A DNA stretch of 64,000 bases from Pollenia angustigena. Lineage: Eukaryota; Arthropoda; Insecta; Diptera; Polleniidae. Of the stretch, positions 21,523 to 33,435 are shown piece after piece (the stretch's first letter is position 1; every line of letters begins with the position of its first letter). Location: positions 61,289,393-61,353,392 of the forward strand of contig OV884059.1 of the NCBI GenBank assembly GCA_930367215.1. The letters are read 5' to 3'. Both the position numbers and the translations under genes were made by a program. The notes beneath the pieces are model-generated. The model was not told the origin of the DNA and searched no databases. It saw nothing but the letters and a program-made list of their open reading frames with translations.

Positions 21523-23338
21523 ATGTACAACATCATTGGTAATTATTCAAAAAATAGCCGGTCTCTTGCGAGATTAAAACCAACAACAACGTTTTTAATT
21601 AAGTGTAAGAGACTAGGTTTAATACCAAACTTTATTCGTAATGCGACAAAAAACATTTATAGCATTTTTAAAGTTAAAAACCAAATAGCACCAAATACTC
21701 AAAATGATTTGGAAAGTATTGTTTATACTTTTCATATTAGAATATTAAATTTGCTGATACAGCATAAGCACAGACAGACAGATTTGGTGGGAAAACAACT
21801 GGTAAAGACAAAGGAAACATTGAGGAAAATAATGGACATGCAGGATCTATTATCATTTATGGAGGCGGAAAATATTTTACATGACAAACTTAATAACAAT
21901 AATAAATCAAGAAACATCGGTAAGCTACACAAATTAAAGGACGAGCACAATAAGAAAATCAAAATAAACAACAACAACAATGAAGATTGGTTTGTAAATA
22001 AAACTGATAGAAACATACCAACGAACGTTAAATGGTTATTGTCATTGGGACCTAAACATGCGTTACCCAATACCATTACAACATTGTCATTGCTTAAATG
22101 TATTGCTGATGGTGAGGATATAATCCGTACACCCGTACAGAGAGCAACAGGAGATCGCTAGAAGCAAACTAAAGTCACTCATAGATGGACACTTAAATAA
22201 AACAAAACTTAATGTTAGAGACAAATTAACTATTGATACAGTGCACTGGTACAAACGAAGGAATTTTTGAACAAAAATGAGGATGTTTTTATTTTAAGTT
22301 CTGACAAGGGCAATAAAACTGTAGCTATTATGAAAGCTGATTATTTACGCAAAATGAGAGAAATTGTAGGTGACATGTGCACTTATCAACGTTTGAAAAA
22401 AGATCCAACCGCCACTTTACAGAACAAAAACAACTTGTTAATAGAAAAACTGTTTAATTTAAATCTGATAACTGTACAGGAAAAATACAGGCTAAGTACA
22501 CGGACATCAATAGCACCTAGGATATACGGATTACCGAAGATACACAAAGAAGGCACCCCACTCAGACCAATTTGTTCATCAGTTAATTCACCAGCATATG
22601 GTTTATGCAAATACATAATAGATATATTAAAAAATTTTACGAAAGAATTTATATACAACATGAAGGATGCAATAGATTTCAAATCAAGGATCAATAAAAC
22701 TAGAATAGAAAACGACGAAATAATGATTTCATTTGATGTAGTGGCTTTATTTCCGAGTATTCCAGTCAATCTTGCTCTCCAAACAATTGAAGAAAACTGG
22801 AATATATTAGAAAATTTCACTCAAATACAAAAAAGCTTTTCATGGATATCCTTTCTTTTTGTATCAAAGATACAAGATATTTTAAATATGAAGATAAATT
22901 ATTTGAACAAAGTAAAGGTATGCCAATGGGATCACCAGCATCACCTGTAATTGCTGATATTATAATGGAAAAGCTTCTAGACTATTCAGTGGATCTGATG
23001 GGAGAAAAACCAAAAATTCTCACAAAATACGTGATTGATGATTTGTTTTGTGTAATTAAAAGAAAAGACGTAAATGAAGTTTTGAGGATTTTAAACTCAT
23101 TTAATAGACAGATTTGTTTTACGAAGGAAGAAGAAAATGAAAATAGAATACCGTACTTAGACTGTGTAGTTCTTAGACAAAACAACCTATTAAGGATAGA
23201 CTGGTACCAAAAACCAACATCGTCTGGAAGACTTATAAACTTCTACTCCAAACATCCTAGGCGAATAATCATTAACACTGCAACAAATTTTATAAGACAA
23301 GTTTTAGAGATAAGTGATGACTCTTTCCACAAAAATAA
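21523..23338 (+). pseudogene. Penelope-like reverse transcriptase (frameshifted)
   Basis: The N-terminal part (ARLKPTTTFLIKCKRLGLIP) matches the start of Penelope proteins. RT blocks follow: LSSDKGNKTVAIMKADY, RIYGLPKIHKEGTPLRPICS, ISFDVVALFPSIPVNLAL, KGMPMGSPASPVIADIIMEK and IPYLDCVV. The active-site block reads KYVIDDLFCVI, with one extra residue compared with the usual YVDD. Frames change at about 22130, 22245 and 22840 (the last at an A-run). PLE RTs are related to telomerase and act in target-primed insertion. It continues after the LINE insertion at 34989. Confidence 0.88.
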
Positions 23339-23647
23339 AAATGAAAAGTAATCTGGCAACGCTATGAGCGAGTAAAATTTTTATTAGCAGTCTGCTGAAT
23401 TTTTGCGCTTTTTTTTAATTTTCTAAATAAATTCAAGAAAATAATAGTGATCAAGTTGCTACTTTTATAAATTAAAGTTGCTGTTTCATCGTGAAATATT
23501 TATTTCGTAAAGTAAAACCTTAAAATTAATAAATACGTATAAACAATTGCACTGAGTAAATTGTCATAGCAACATACATTCTACATAACCTTTAATTTTG
23601 GCACAGGCTCATGTGCATATTCAAATACATAGCATCAAATAACTACT

Positions 23648-23908
23648 GGGGGGTTACCGCGTATTTCGATTCGAAAGAAATCATTTACGGATTCGAACAA
23701 TTTGTACTGTGTATTGCGATTTTCGTAATATTTGTTTCGAATAAACGGACGTTTTTCATACTTTATTGAAAACAAAAAATCACTTTCTTAAAAGCCACTC
23801 TCTTTTACGGACAAAAATGGTTCATCAAATTTCCCATTTTTTAAAAAATACAACCTCTGTAATCGTTTCGGTTCGTTTCTTTCGAATCGAAATACGCGGT
23901 AACCCCCC
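23648..23908. mobile_element. 261-bp MITE (GGGGGGTTACCGCG ends)
   Basis: The terminal inverted repeats are about 33 bp and start GGGGGGTTACCGCGTATTTC, with a near-perfect inverse at the right (GAAATACGCGGTAACCCCCC). It lies in the 5' leader of the CR1-like LINE, upstream of ORF1. It is non-coding. No clear TSD is seen, so the superfamily is open. Confidence 0.8.
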
Positions 23909-24041
23909 TGGAAACATTGTTGTCTAATTACACGCTTAATTGTGTGCTCTCACTTGGAATTCCTTATAATCATCCATAAAACTACCAGATATTTTTCGAC
24001 AGTGATTGCATACAACCTCGTTTTTTTTCATCACATTTATA

Positions 24042-24398
24042 ATGCCGCCAGCTACAAAATGTTGTGTGTGTTCCAAAAATGTTCTAAAGTCTGATCAGGC
24101 GGTTGAATGTGACGTATGTAATTTCTGGGTGCACATAGTGTGTGTGAATATTTCAAATGAGTTATATGCCCTTATGGGGAAGAATGATAATGTAAGATTT
24201 AGCTGTCCTCGTTGCCTCATCAGCCCGCCAAAAGATGATGGTTCTATTTTAAAGAAGTATGTTGATGAAATGGACAAAAAGTTTGAGAATAGATTTAGTG
24301 CCTTTGCTGTTGATATGCGCTCTGAACAGCAGTCTTTGAAATCACTTATTGAGTCGTCTGTGAAATGTTCTGAGTTGAATGGAACTGCTATTAATTAA
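24042..24398 (+). CDS. LINE ORF1 fragment with PHD-type zinc finger
   Basis: The start chosen is the ATG at 24042 (MPPATKCCVC), 36 bp after an earlier in-frame ATG. The zinc-binding pattern runs C-x2-C, ECDVCNFWVHIVC (C-x2-C, H-x2-C), then C-x2-C (SCPRC), i.e. C4HC3 PHD-like. After it comes a lysine/glutamate-rich coiled-coil-like segment. It stops at 24398 after about 119 codons, shorter than complete PHD ORF1 proteins, so it may be truncated. The protein is thought to bind RNA or chromatin in element particles. Confidence 0.8.
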   Translation: MPPATKCCVCSKNVLKSDQAVECDVCNFWVHIVCVNISNELYALMGKNDNVRFSCPRCLISPPKDDGSILKKYVDEMDKKFENRFSAFAVDMRSEQQSLKSLIESSVKCSELNGTAIN

Positions 24399-24797
24399 TT
24401 GGTATATTGTAGTTGTTGACATTGTTATTGTTATTAATTATCTAATTTTCTTGAATTTAGGATTTTTTCTTTTTTCTCGTTTGTTGTGCAAATAATTTGG
24501 TAGACTACCTAACATATAGCTATATTATACCTATCATGTTTTTTAGCATATCTTTTAATACTATAATGTTAAGTTTATTATATATCACATTCTTCATTCT
24601 ACTTCTTTAATCTCATATGATGATTAATACTAATTGATTAATACTAATCTCGGCCCAATTATCAGTGATGGTTACATTGAACGTGTTTTTTTTTTAATGA
24701 TTCAGCGAACTTTAAAGTAGCTCACATAAACTCCCAAGGCCTTTGTCCTTCTGACAGATCACATAAGCTTGATGAATTAATCTCGCTGATTAGGCAT

Positions 24798-26234
24798 CAG
24801 AGAAACTCAAAATCAACAATTTCTGTTGATTATTCATACCCTAAAATTTACATTTATTCTAAGCTTGCAAAACAAAGTTCAACGTTGGTAATTTTTTTTT
24901 CCTTTCGTACACATTTGATATTTTCATTTATTCGTTTTTTATTGAAAGTGCTTTTTTTGCATTTTTGTTGCTCACGCAATATAACACAACTGAGTAAATT
25001 CAAAAGAGCACATTCTCTATACTTTTGTTTACATTAACAACAACAAAAATAAACAACGATGAGACGCTTTTTCAAAATTAACAACAATAAAAACAACAAT
25101 AACAAAAATACATTGTACCTACTACTACTACTACTGTACTTTTTGTTTCTATGGAAATTGTGTGTACCTACATAAGTATGTGTTAAAGGGCTGCGCAAAA
25201 TATTCTTAATGTTCTATGTTCTACTTCACACAACTATCAATTATATTATTTCACTGTAAACATACATAGCAAAACAAACATAACAACACATTACTTCCAC
25301 CAAAACAAAACAAGCATAACTTGAAAAGTTTTTCTCTTCTGCTTTGTTAGTGCTTGTATTATCAAAACAAACAGAATATCAACACAAAAACAGACAATGA
25401 AATAAAGAAACGGTAAATTATAGTAAAAGCATCGAGTGCACTAGAACATTAAAAAAAATAAAAAAATTGATATTTTTGAAATATCACCTAAGTACCTTTA
25501 TATGAATGTAAATAATAAACAATAAATTTTTGCAAATAAAAATTAATATTACATATAAACTTTTTTAAGCTTTTTCATATTCATTACAAAACGAAAATGT
25601 TTCTCACTTTGCAATTCTCTTTGGTATATGTTTACAATCAAAACATTCAAACATGCTTGGAATGTTCTATTTCTGTTTTAATGTTCTACTTCATCTTTGT
25701 TCTAATTCAGCTTTATTTTAGTTCAGCATTGTTCTAGTGCAGTTTTGTTCTATTCTTCTACATTTTGATCGTAAAACAAAACAATTGTTTTTGGAAGTAT
25801 GTGTTTTGTAATGAGAGAGTAATAAACACACACTATCTAAATTCAATGAAATTGCTTGTAAGCAATATTTCTTGTGCTTGTGCATCTCTTTAGTATGTGT
25901 GTTTAGTTTCATTTAAATTTTTTTTTTCTTGTACTACATAGTTAATGCTGAATAAATACATGAGTAATGATTGTTTGATTTCTGGCTCTTTCGTTTGTAT
26001 TTTTTGTTTCTTTACCAAACAATCATTTGCGTTCAGAACACTTAGAATCTGTATAAAAAAAAACGAAGGTAACGATTGTATAAATAACAAAGCACGATGT
26101 GCGTTATTTGAATGACTGCAAACCAGCAGCGAATATTTGCGGTTGCGCGAGTTTGACTGTATGACCGTAAGCGTGTGTATTTGTTGTCGTTAATTAAATG
26201 CGATTTTTTTTCAATTGCAAAAAGCTATTCTCTG
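24798..26234. mobile_element. Non-autonomous hAT-type element inside the LINE endonuclease
   Basis: The 8-bp TSD TTAGGCAT (24790-24797 and 26235-26242) and the ends CAGAGAA/TTCTCTG support hAT. The terminal match is short (7 bp). The interior is 1,437 bp, AT-rich and non-coding, and carries many TGTTCTA motifs (about 25205-25760). Excision of the element plus one TSD restores the endonuclease frame exactly, which confirms the boundaries. Confidence 0.85.
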
Positions 26235-27538
26235 TTAGGCATGCATCCCTTGACGTCATTTATGTTACTGAGACTTGGTTAGATCCGTTGATAACAGATC
26301 AGGCTGTAAGTATACCGGGTTACTCCTTGTGTCGAAGTGATAGACCGTCTGGTTTTAGAGGTCGTTTGGCAAAATATATTGCTGAAGGTATTAAACATAA
26401 GTGCATTTTTAAGTGTACAGAATATTTTTCGTTGAAAGTCTTTTTATTGAAATTGATATTGGTGACAGTGTATTGGTTGTTGGTGTGGTATATCTTCCCA
26501 GGGGAAACTTATCACTATTTGAGCGTTCTATTAGTGACATTTTTGTTCGTTAAAGGGATATTATTGTGGTTGGTGACTTTAATTATGACATTTTCAGTCC
26601 AGCTTAATCTGAGAATCTAAGATTGCTTTGTGGGCGATATGGTCTTTCGTGCTTACACAATTCCCTGCCTACTCACTATGATGCTTTTTATCAGTCCTCA
26701 TCTTTAATTGATTTTTTTCTCGTCAGCCATAGTCTGACAATTTGTACCTCGGCACAATTTCAGGTGCCTTTTATTTCGCATCACTGTCTAATATGTGATG
26801 CCTTCCGAATACCAGTAAACCATTCGCAAAGTCGTCCTTTGAGTATTAGAGACTATTGTCGTGCGGATATGACAGAAATTCTTAGACAAATAGCTCAGAC
26901 TGATTTTTCACGAATTTACAATACATGCGATCCGCATGAGCAACTATTGTTTTTCAATACTCTCTTTAATGAACTTTTGAACTTTATACCGATCAGGATA
27001 GTGAGGCGACCACTTGCTCAGAATATAATTAGATTTTCTAATGATATCAATTACCATAGATCCTTAACTAACATTGCGTTAAGGGCATTTTATGAACATA
27101 GAACTGACGGAAATTTGGATATTTATAAGAAACTACGTAATCTGACGAAAGCCAAAATTAGGAAATTTAAGATAATGTATAGTCGTCTTATATTTTGTTG
27201 CGGGGATACGAAGAAAATGTGGAACAGTTTAAGAAATGCTGGTATTTCTGAAGCACCAAACACTGCTACTGATTTAGATGCTAATGAAATTAATGAACAA
27301 TTTATTAGTAGTCAACTAGATGTTGCTAATATGGAACCTGATTTTACTTTTATTAGTTCGACTGAATGTTTCTCTTTTTCAAATATCACTGAAATTGATT
27401 TATGCATTAGTTTATTTAAAATAAAGTCTACGGCATTGGGTGTTGATGGCATTTCTATTAAGTTACTAAAACTGATTTTTCCCTACATCAGTAGACATCT
27501 TCTTCACTTCGTAAACACCATCTTAACATCATCTAAAT

Positions 27539-27781
27539 CATTGATGTCAAATTCATTCAATTTCATAGCACAATTGTGCTAGCTAAAAATTCACACACAT
27601 TCTTACGCTCTTTCATTTAGTCCACGAGAGTACACAATTCAGTTGTCGATTATCAAGCGACGAGTACACATGTGGCGGATGCTTACGTATTTTTGTTATT
27701 TTTATTAAGAAAACTTGTCTCTTTATTCACTAATACTAATATAAAGCACTACAACCACAATTTTCATTTTTGACATCACTG
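27539..27781. mobile_element. 243-bp hAT-type MITE in the LINE RT
   Basis: The TSD is ATCTAAAT (27531-27538 and 27782-27789). The ends are CATTGATGTCAAA and CAGTGATGTCAAA (right, reverse-complemented). Non-coding interior. Confidence 0.85.
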
Positions 27782-28461
27782 ATCTAAATATCCCAAAGAT
27801 TGGAAAACATCGCGTATCATTCCAATTCCTAAGACTGGTTGTATACTGGCAGTCGACAATATGAGCAGTGATGCCAACGTTTTGAGAGCAAAAAGCACTA
27901 ATATTTAAAAAAAGCACTAAAAAGCACTATTTCGAACAAAAAAAGCGTTAAAAAGCCATAAGGCATTTTTACAATTTAATTAAACACAAAACAAGTTGCA
28001 CTCGGCTGTGCAAAATAATACATACCTCCAAAATTTAAAAAAAGGCGACGGCTTTGATGGGGGATTTTCATTTAAAATTAAAAAAAAAATATATATTTAC
28101 ATTCGTATATAAACATTTTTAAATGTATTATTATTATCTTGAATAAAAAAATCATCCAAATCACTTGTATCACCATCAGCTGAGTTTGAATTGGCCATAA
28201 AACAGTTTTAAAGTAATACAGTGCGAGCTCGATTTTCGTAACTCGGAAAAATCGTACCTGTTGCAATTACCGAAAATTTGCAATGACCGACCATTCTTTA
28301 TTTTAATAAAAAACCTTATATTTTGTCGTTTAAATAATTCTATATTAAAATCGTGCAAAGTTTAATAAAACAATTGGCGTGTGATATTGTCCAATTATTT
28401 TAACCTATGTACGCCTCTGAATGAAGAACACACATAAGGTGCAAAATAGAAAAACATGTAT

Positions 28462-28784
28462 CAAGGCGAATTCAACAAGGTAAACTCAACTCGTCAGCCG
28501 TTCATCAGCTGTCTCCACGGCGAATTAAAAAAAAATAGGGAAACGTCAAAGTATAATTTTGTTTATGTTTTGCTCCAAAATAACCGAAAAAATTTCTCAG
28601 AAAAACTGCGAATAATTAAAGTGAATTTAATAATCACTTTTATTACCCAAACAAAATTTTTATTTCGTTTTTCAATCAATTTTTGCCTTGTTAGCATTTT
28701 TGACAGCCGCCTATTAAATTGCAAAAAAATACATGGGGCTTTTTGTAGTTGTAGAGTTGCACTTACCTTGTTAAATTCGCCTTG
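28462..28784. mobile_element. 323-bp hAT-type MITE (CAAGGCGAATT ends)
   Basis: The TSD is ACATGTAT (28454-28461 and 28785-28792). The terminal inverted repeats are about 30 bp: CAAGGCGAATTCAACAAGG on the left and CAAGGCGAATTTAACAAGG on the inverted right. The ORF at 28456-28785 covers it and is a shadow, not a gene. Confidence 0.88.
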
Positions 28785-29019
28785 ACATGTATGTTTGTAT
28801 TCTGATACTTAGTCAACCTTTTTGCAATAGCACTGGAGGTAGAAGTGTACAACACGCGGTTAATCGGAGACGAGTGTCAATTTTTTTACGATTGCTTAAT
28901 ATGTTCGGTTTGTGCTTTGTTGTGATACAGACGTGTATTTTAGCCCAGCATACGATTTGAACTATTAATAAAAATATTAAAGCAAAGCAAAACGGTGAAA
29001 AACAAAAACAACTCTTTGC

Positions 29020-30533
29020 ATGAGTACGAACAGTGAAACAACACTAAGACAAAATGAAAGAAACGTTTACGTTTTAGTTCAATCAAACGAAAATAATGCG
29101 GAAATAAATAAAACTAAACAAAATAATATAAACTATTTAACGGCTAAGCCAATTACTAGAACACGTTCCCTATCACCCTCGGTGTTTACAAAAACAGTGG
29201 ATAGTGACTCATTAAAAAAACTACAACTAGATTTGGTGACAAGTGTTGCCAGGCCATTAAGTATTGCCGTGACGTCAAAAACAAATTTAGTGGGAAATGA
29301 AACCATGAACTTAAACACAAATGCAATGGAAAACCCCCCTGTAAAAAGCTGCCAAAAGCCTACAGTACAAGTTGGTATGGACAGGTACATAACCGTGCTT
29401 AAACGGGGACGCAGCCCTACCTCTGCAGCAGTTGCTTCGGCCTCAAAAGTACCATCTTTTGATAAAATAAATACACAAAATCGTTTTGCGATTCTGGAGG
29501 ATGAATCCTCTGAAGCACCAAACGTCATTAAATCGTCTAGCCACCCCCGATATACCTTAGAGAGCAAAACTCTAATGAGTTAATAAAAAGTTTAATTTCG
29601 GTGATAGGTGAAAATTCCTTTTATGTAGCTGCAATAAAGCGCGGTATCATTAACGAGACTAAAATACAGGTGAATCACGAGGATGATTTTCGAAAAGTAA
29701 TTACAAGATTTGAGACTCTGAATAAAAACTTATACTTATCAACTGAAGAGTAGTAAAGGTCTTCAGGTTGTAATCAAGGGCATTGACTCATGCGTAGACC
29801 CAGAAGAGGTTAAAACATTCTTAGAAGAAAAAGGCTTCAAGGTAAAGCATGTAGTAAATATTAAAAATAGAGACAAAATTCCCCAACCACTCTTTCGAGT
29901 TGAGTTTGAACCCGGCGACGTAAAACTTAAAAAAAACGAAACACATCCTATTTAAAATTTAAAATGTATTCTCTACAGAAGAATAACTATAGAAGAGCCG
30001 CACAAAAGAAATGGTCCCGTTCAATGTTTAAACTGTCAAGAGTATGGTCATACTAAGGCATACTGCTATTTACCCCCTGTCTGCGTAGTATGTGGTGAAC
30101 TACACGGTACAGTTTCTTGCGATAAGTCTAAAGCAAACCCCAACGTAAAAAATTTTGCAACTGTGGCGGTAATCACACTGCCAATTATAGAGGATGCCCT
30201 GTATATAATATCGTCAAGCAGACGGTTGGACCAAAAACAAATACCCCTCAAATGCAGGTTGCAAATCAAGTAAACACAAATGCAATTCAAGCCCCCCAGC
30301 CTAGTAATAACAGAACCTCTTACGCTAACGTCCTAAAATCAAACCATCAGCCAATGCAAGGTGCTTCGCCAAGTAATGATGAAACTCCAGTTTCTAATTT
30401 AAGTCGCTTAGAAAAAACCATGGAAACATTAGTGCAAACGGTAAATAATTTTACGAACACAATGGGTAATATGATGCAGGAAATGCTTAGAATGCAATCG
30501 ATGTTATTGCAAGCTGTACTTAATAAACCATGA
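29020..30533 (+). pseudogene. Jockey-type ORF1 (gag-like) with zinc knuckles
   Basis: The first segment (29020-29583) starts MSTNSETTLRQNERN and is polar, without a known domain. It stops at 29581-29583. Later segments lie in shifted frames: a PRE_C2HC-like region (29760-29960), then CCHC knuckles near 30030-30150 (CLNCQEYGHTKAYC, CVVCGELHGTVSC) and a third knuckle in another frame near 30160-30200. The last segment (30252-30533) is a Gln/Met-rich tail. The stop TGA at 30531-30533 overlaps the ORF2 start as ATGA, an arrangement suited to coupled re-initiation. ORF1 proteins bind element RNA. Confidence 0.8.
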
Positions 30534-33187
30534 ACTGTTTAAAACTTTGTTTTTGGAACGCAAACGGCATCCGCCAATATAAAAATGAATTAGAATACTT
30601 TCTTAAAAATAAACAAATTGATGTCATGATGATTTCTGAAACTCATTTGACCTCAAGAAATACGTTTAAAATAAATGGTTATATACTATATGATACCAAG
30701 GACCCTCGAGATAGAGCTTGTGGAGGTTCTGCCATTTTAATAAAAACCCGAGTGAAACACTACCTAATGTGTGATCATCGTGAAGATTATCTCCAAGCAA
30801 CGAACATTTGCGTTGAGGAATTAAATAGAAACCTAATAATTTCATCGTTATACTCCCCGCCTAGATTTTCAATATCGGAGGATTAATATTATAAATATTT
30901 TAAATCATTGGGACCGTGTTTCCTAGCCGCTGGCGATTATAACGCTAAACATACCTTCTGGGGGTCGCGACTTATAACACCAAAGGGTCGTGTTTTATTT
31001 AACACAATTTCTAAAATGGATTTAAATGTGGTAGCGAGCGGACAACCAACATATTGGCCCACTGATCATCAAAAAATTCCAGATGTCATCGATTTCGGCG
31101 TGGTTAAAAACATTCCCATAGAAACGATTCATGTTGAAGCCTCCCTAGATTTATCTTCCGACCACACACCTACAATTTTTACTATAATGAACCCCAATAG
31201 AATTGTACCTCCGACGACAGCTACGCAAATTAATTGGTTAAAATATAAAAAATATCTCAGTACCCATTGCACAGAAAATATTCCGCTCAGTACACCGGAT
31301 TATGTAGATCGCTCTATTGACAATTTTGACAGTTTTCTGAAACTAGCTGTTCAACATTCCAATATTGCCCCCAAAAAAACAAAAACTATTAAAATATATT
31401 CCACAGATGTCGAGCATCTTTTGTCTGAAAAAAGGAGGGCTCGAAGAGATTGGCAATTGCACAGATCCCCTCAACTTAAGAACTTACTTAAAGAGTGTAC
31501 AAAAAGACTTAGAAAGTTACTGCAGACTAAGAAAACGGCTTCTCTGGAAAAATATCTTGAGGAACTTGATGCAACCCCACAATCAAACTACTCATTATGG
31601 CGCGCAGCTAGAAATCTCAAAAGGCCAGTTGTCTCTAAACCACCATTAAGAAACTTGAATGGAAGTTGGGCAAGAAACGATATTGAAAACGGAAATCTGT
31701 ATGTCAATCATTTAAAAAACGTATTTACCCCAAATATATCTCACGATATTGCGGTCGAGTTACCACCTGTTGCTGCTAGAGCAGCTGTTCCGCTAAGATT
31801 TGAGATAAGAGAAATCGAAAAGGCTATTTGTGATTTAAACCCCAAGAAGGCTCCTGTTTTTGATAAGATCAGCAACAAAATGCTTTTGGAGCTACCCAGC
31901 ATAGCAAAGAAAATTATTCTTTTAATTTTTAATGCTATTTTACGCCTTGAATACTATCCTCAAAAGTGGAAGGTCTCCTTAGTCACCATGATACCTAAAC
32001 CTGGAAAGGATCACACAAAAGTTGAGTCATATAGGCCTATAAGCTTACTTTCTAATATATCAAAGCTGTTTGAGAAGCTGTTAGCGTCAAAATTAACCCC
32101 AATTTTAAATGAAAATAGATGTATTCCTAACCACCAATTCGGCTTTAGAAGAGAACACAGCACAATTGAGCAAACCCATCGTATAGTAAACGCAATAAGA
32201 AAAGCCTTTGAAGAAAAAAAATACTGCTCCGCTCTCTTCATCGATGTTTCTCAAGCTTTTGATAAAGTCTGGCATGAAGGCTTATTACATAAATTGAAGC
32301 TCAACTTACCAGTTAACACACACAAGCTGTTAGAAAGCTACTTAGTCGGTCGAAAATTTATTATTAAAGAAGGTGATTATTTAAGCTCTCCTCAGCAAAT
32401 TGACGCTGGAGTCCCTCAGGGAAGCATCCTGGGCCCACTTTTATACTTAATATATACCTCGGACATGCCAACAAACAACTAAACACAAACTTCAACATTT
32501 GCTGTTGATACAGCTTTTTTGAGCGTGCACGAAAACCGTCAAGAAGCATTTCGATACCTACAGGATCATATATTTCAACTCGAACTATGGTTAAAGCAAT
32601 GGAGGATAGAGGTCAATGAGCAAAAATGCGTACATACAACATTCACCTTGCGTCGGGAATCATGCCCCCCTATTAAAATCAATAATCAAATAATACCTCA
32701 AAATTCGCATGTAAAATACCTCGGTATTCATCTAGATCGCCGTTTAACGTGAAAAAGCCATATAGAGGCAAAATTAACTCAAATGAAACTAAAAGCCATC
32801 CAAATTCATTGGCTTATTGGAAGAAACTCTGTCCTTAGTCTCGACTGCAAACTTCTTCTTTACAACTCCATCTTAAAGCCAATCTGGTGCTATGGTATTC
32901 AGTTATGGGGCACTGCCTCGGCCTCTAATATCGAAAAAATTCAAAGGCGCCAAAATAAACTACTTCGAATAATCACAGCTGCCCCTTGGTATGTTAAAAA
33001 CTCAAATATTCACAAGGATCTTAATGTTCCATTAGTTAAAACTATGATTACGAAATATGCAGTAAAATACTTAAAAAGGCTCGAATCGCACCCGAACCCA
33101 CTAGCACGAAATATTTTAAATGATAGCGGCCACACTCGCTTAAGAAGAAGAGACACTGCAGCACTTATCCAATTAGATGAGCGATAA
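30530..33187 (+). pseudogene. Jockey-type ORF2 (endonuclease + reverse transcriptase)
   Basis: Starts at 30530 with MNCLKLCFWNANGIRQYKNE. APE-type endonuclease motifs: MMISETHL, LAAGDYNAKHTFWGS and LSSDHTP. RT motifs: SLVTMIPKPGKD, YRPISLLSNISKLFEKLL, QFGFRREHSTIEQ, LFIDVSQAFDKVWHEGLLHK and GVPQGSILGPLLYLIY. The block that should hold the catalytic FADD reads FAVDTA, so one catalytic aspartate is replaced by valine (near 32500-32515). In-frame stops occur at 30884-30886, 32480-32482 and 32750-32752; the frame does not shift elsewhere. Nothing is written here to repair it. Confidence 0.9.
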
Positions 33188-33435
33188 ACACCTATAAAAG
33201 TGAACAGAACCCGCGATGAAGAAAATTTTTGTCTGGCACTGGCAGGACAAAAAATAACGTATTAGGTTAAGATTTGATTAATTATTGTTAGTTCATATTT
33301 AATATATGAAGATTCAATAAATAAATAATGAAAAAAAAAAAAGCTTAATATGTTGTCAACGCTAAAAAGTGTGACGTTTTGTAAAATTCCAAAAAGCACC
33401 ATAATAGTGCCAAAAGCACTAAGTTGGCATCGCTG

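Larger units (their letters stand above)
24690..27862 (+). pseudogene. CR1-like LINE ORF2, endonuclease and linker region (interrupted)
   Basis: The endonuclease starts near 24708 (FKVAHINSQGLC). It reads to LISLIRH at 24797, is interrupted by the hAT element 24798-26234, and resumes with ASLDVIYVTETWL at 26243. One copy of the TSD TTAGGCAT rejoins the frame. A frameshift at about 26415-26440 moves the rest of the endonuclease (GDFNYDIF-type block near 26571) to other frames. The linker and start of RT follow as the ORF 26623-27538 (KSTALGVDGISIKLLKL). A 243-bp hAT MITE (27539-27781) is then inserted, and PKDWKTSRIIPIPK (RT) resumes at about 27793. The next hAT starts at 27866. Confidence 0.85.
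28906..33342 (+). mobile_element. Jockey-clade LINE, near full length, 12-bp TSD
   Basis: Flanked by GCTTAATATGTT (28894-28905 and 33343-33354) with a short A-tail (33331-33342). It has a gag-like ORF1 with CCHC knuckles and an ORF2 with endonuclease and RT. At 4.4 kb it has the length of a full Jockey-type element. It sits inside the non-autonomous hAT (27866-33435). ORF2 is broken by a few in-frame stops, so it is dead, but most of the reading frame survives, suggesting a modest age. Confidence 0.9.
27866..33435. mobile_element. Non-autonomous hAT-type element, swollen by nested insertions
   Basis: The TSD is AATATGAG (27858-27865 and 33436-33443). The ends are CAGTGATGCCAAC and CAGCGATGCCAAC, typical hAT termini. 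Subterminal AAAAAGCACTA motifs occur at both sides (27889-27945 and 33390-33420). Without the 323-bp MITE (28462-28784) and the Jockey-type LINE (28906-33342) only about 0.8 kb remains and no transposase is present. Removing it rejoins the LINE frame (VDNM, then RPISILPVL). Confidence 0.88.

Noticed and set aside
21732..22820. Minus-strand ORFs across the Penelope RT
   Set aside because: Shadow frames of the plus-strand RT, which has clear family motifs.
29133..29567. Minus-strand ORF over the Jockey ORF1
   Set aside because: Antisense shadow of ORF1.
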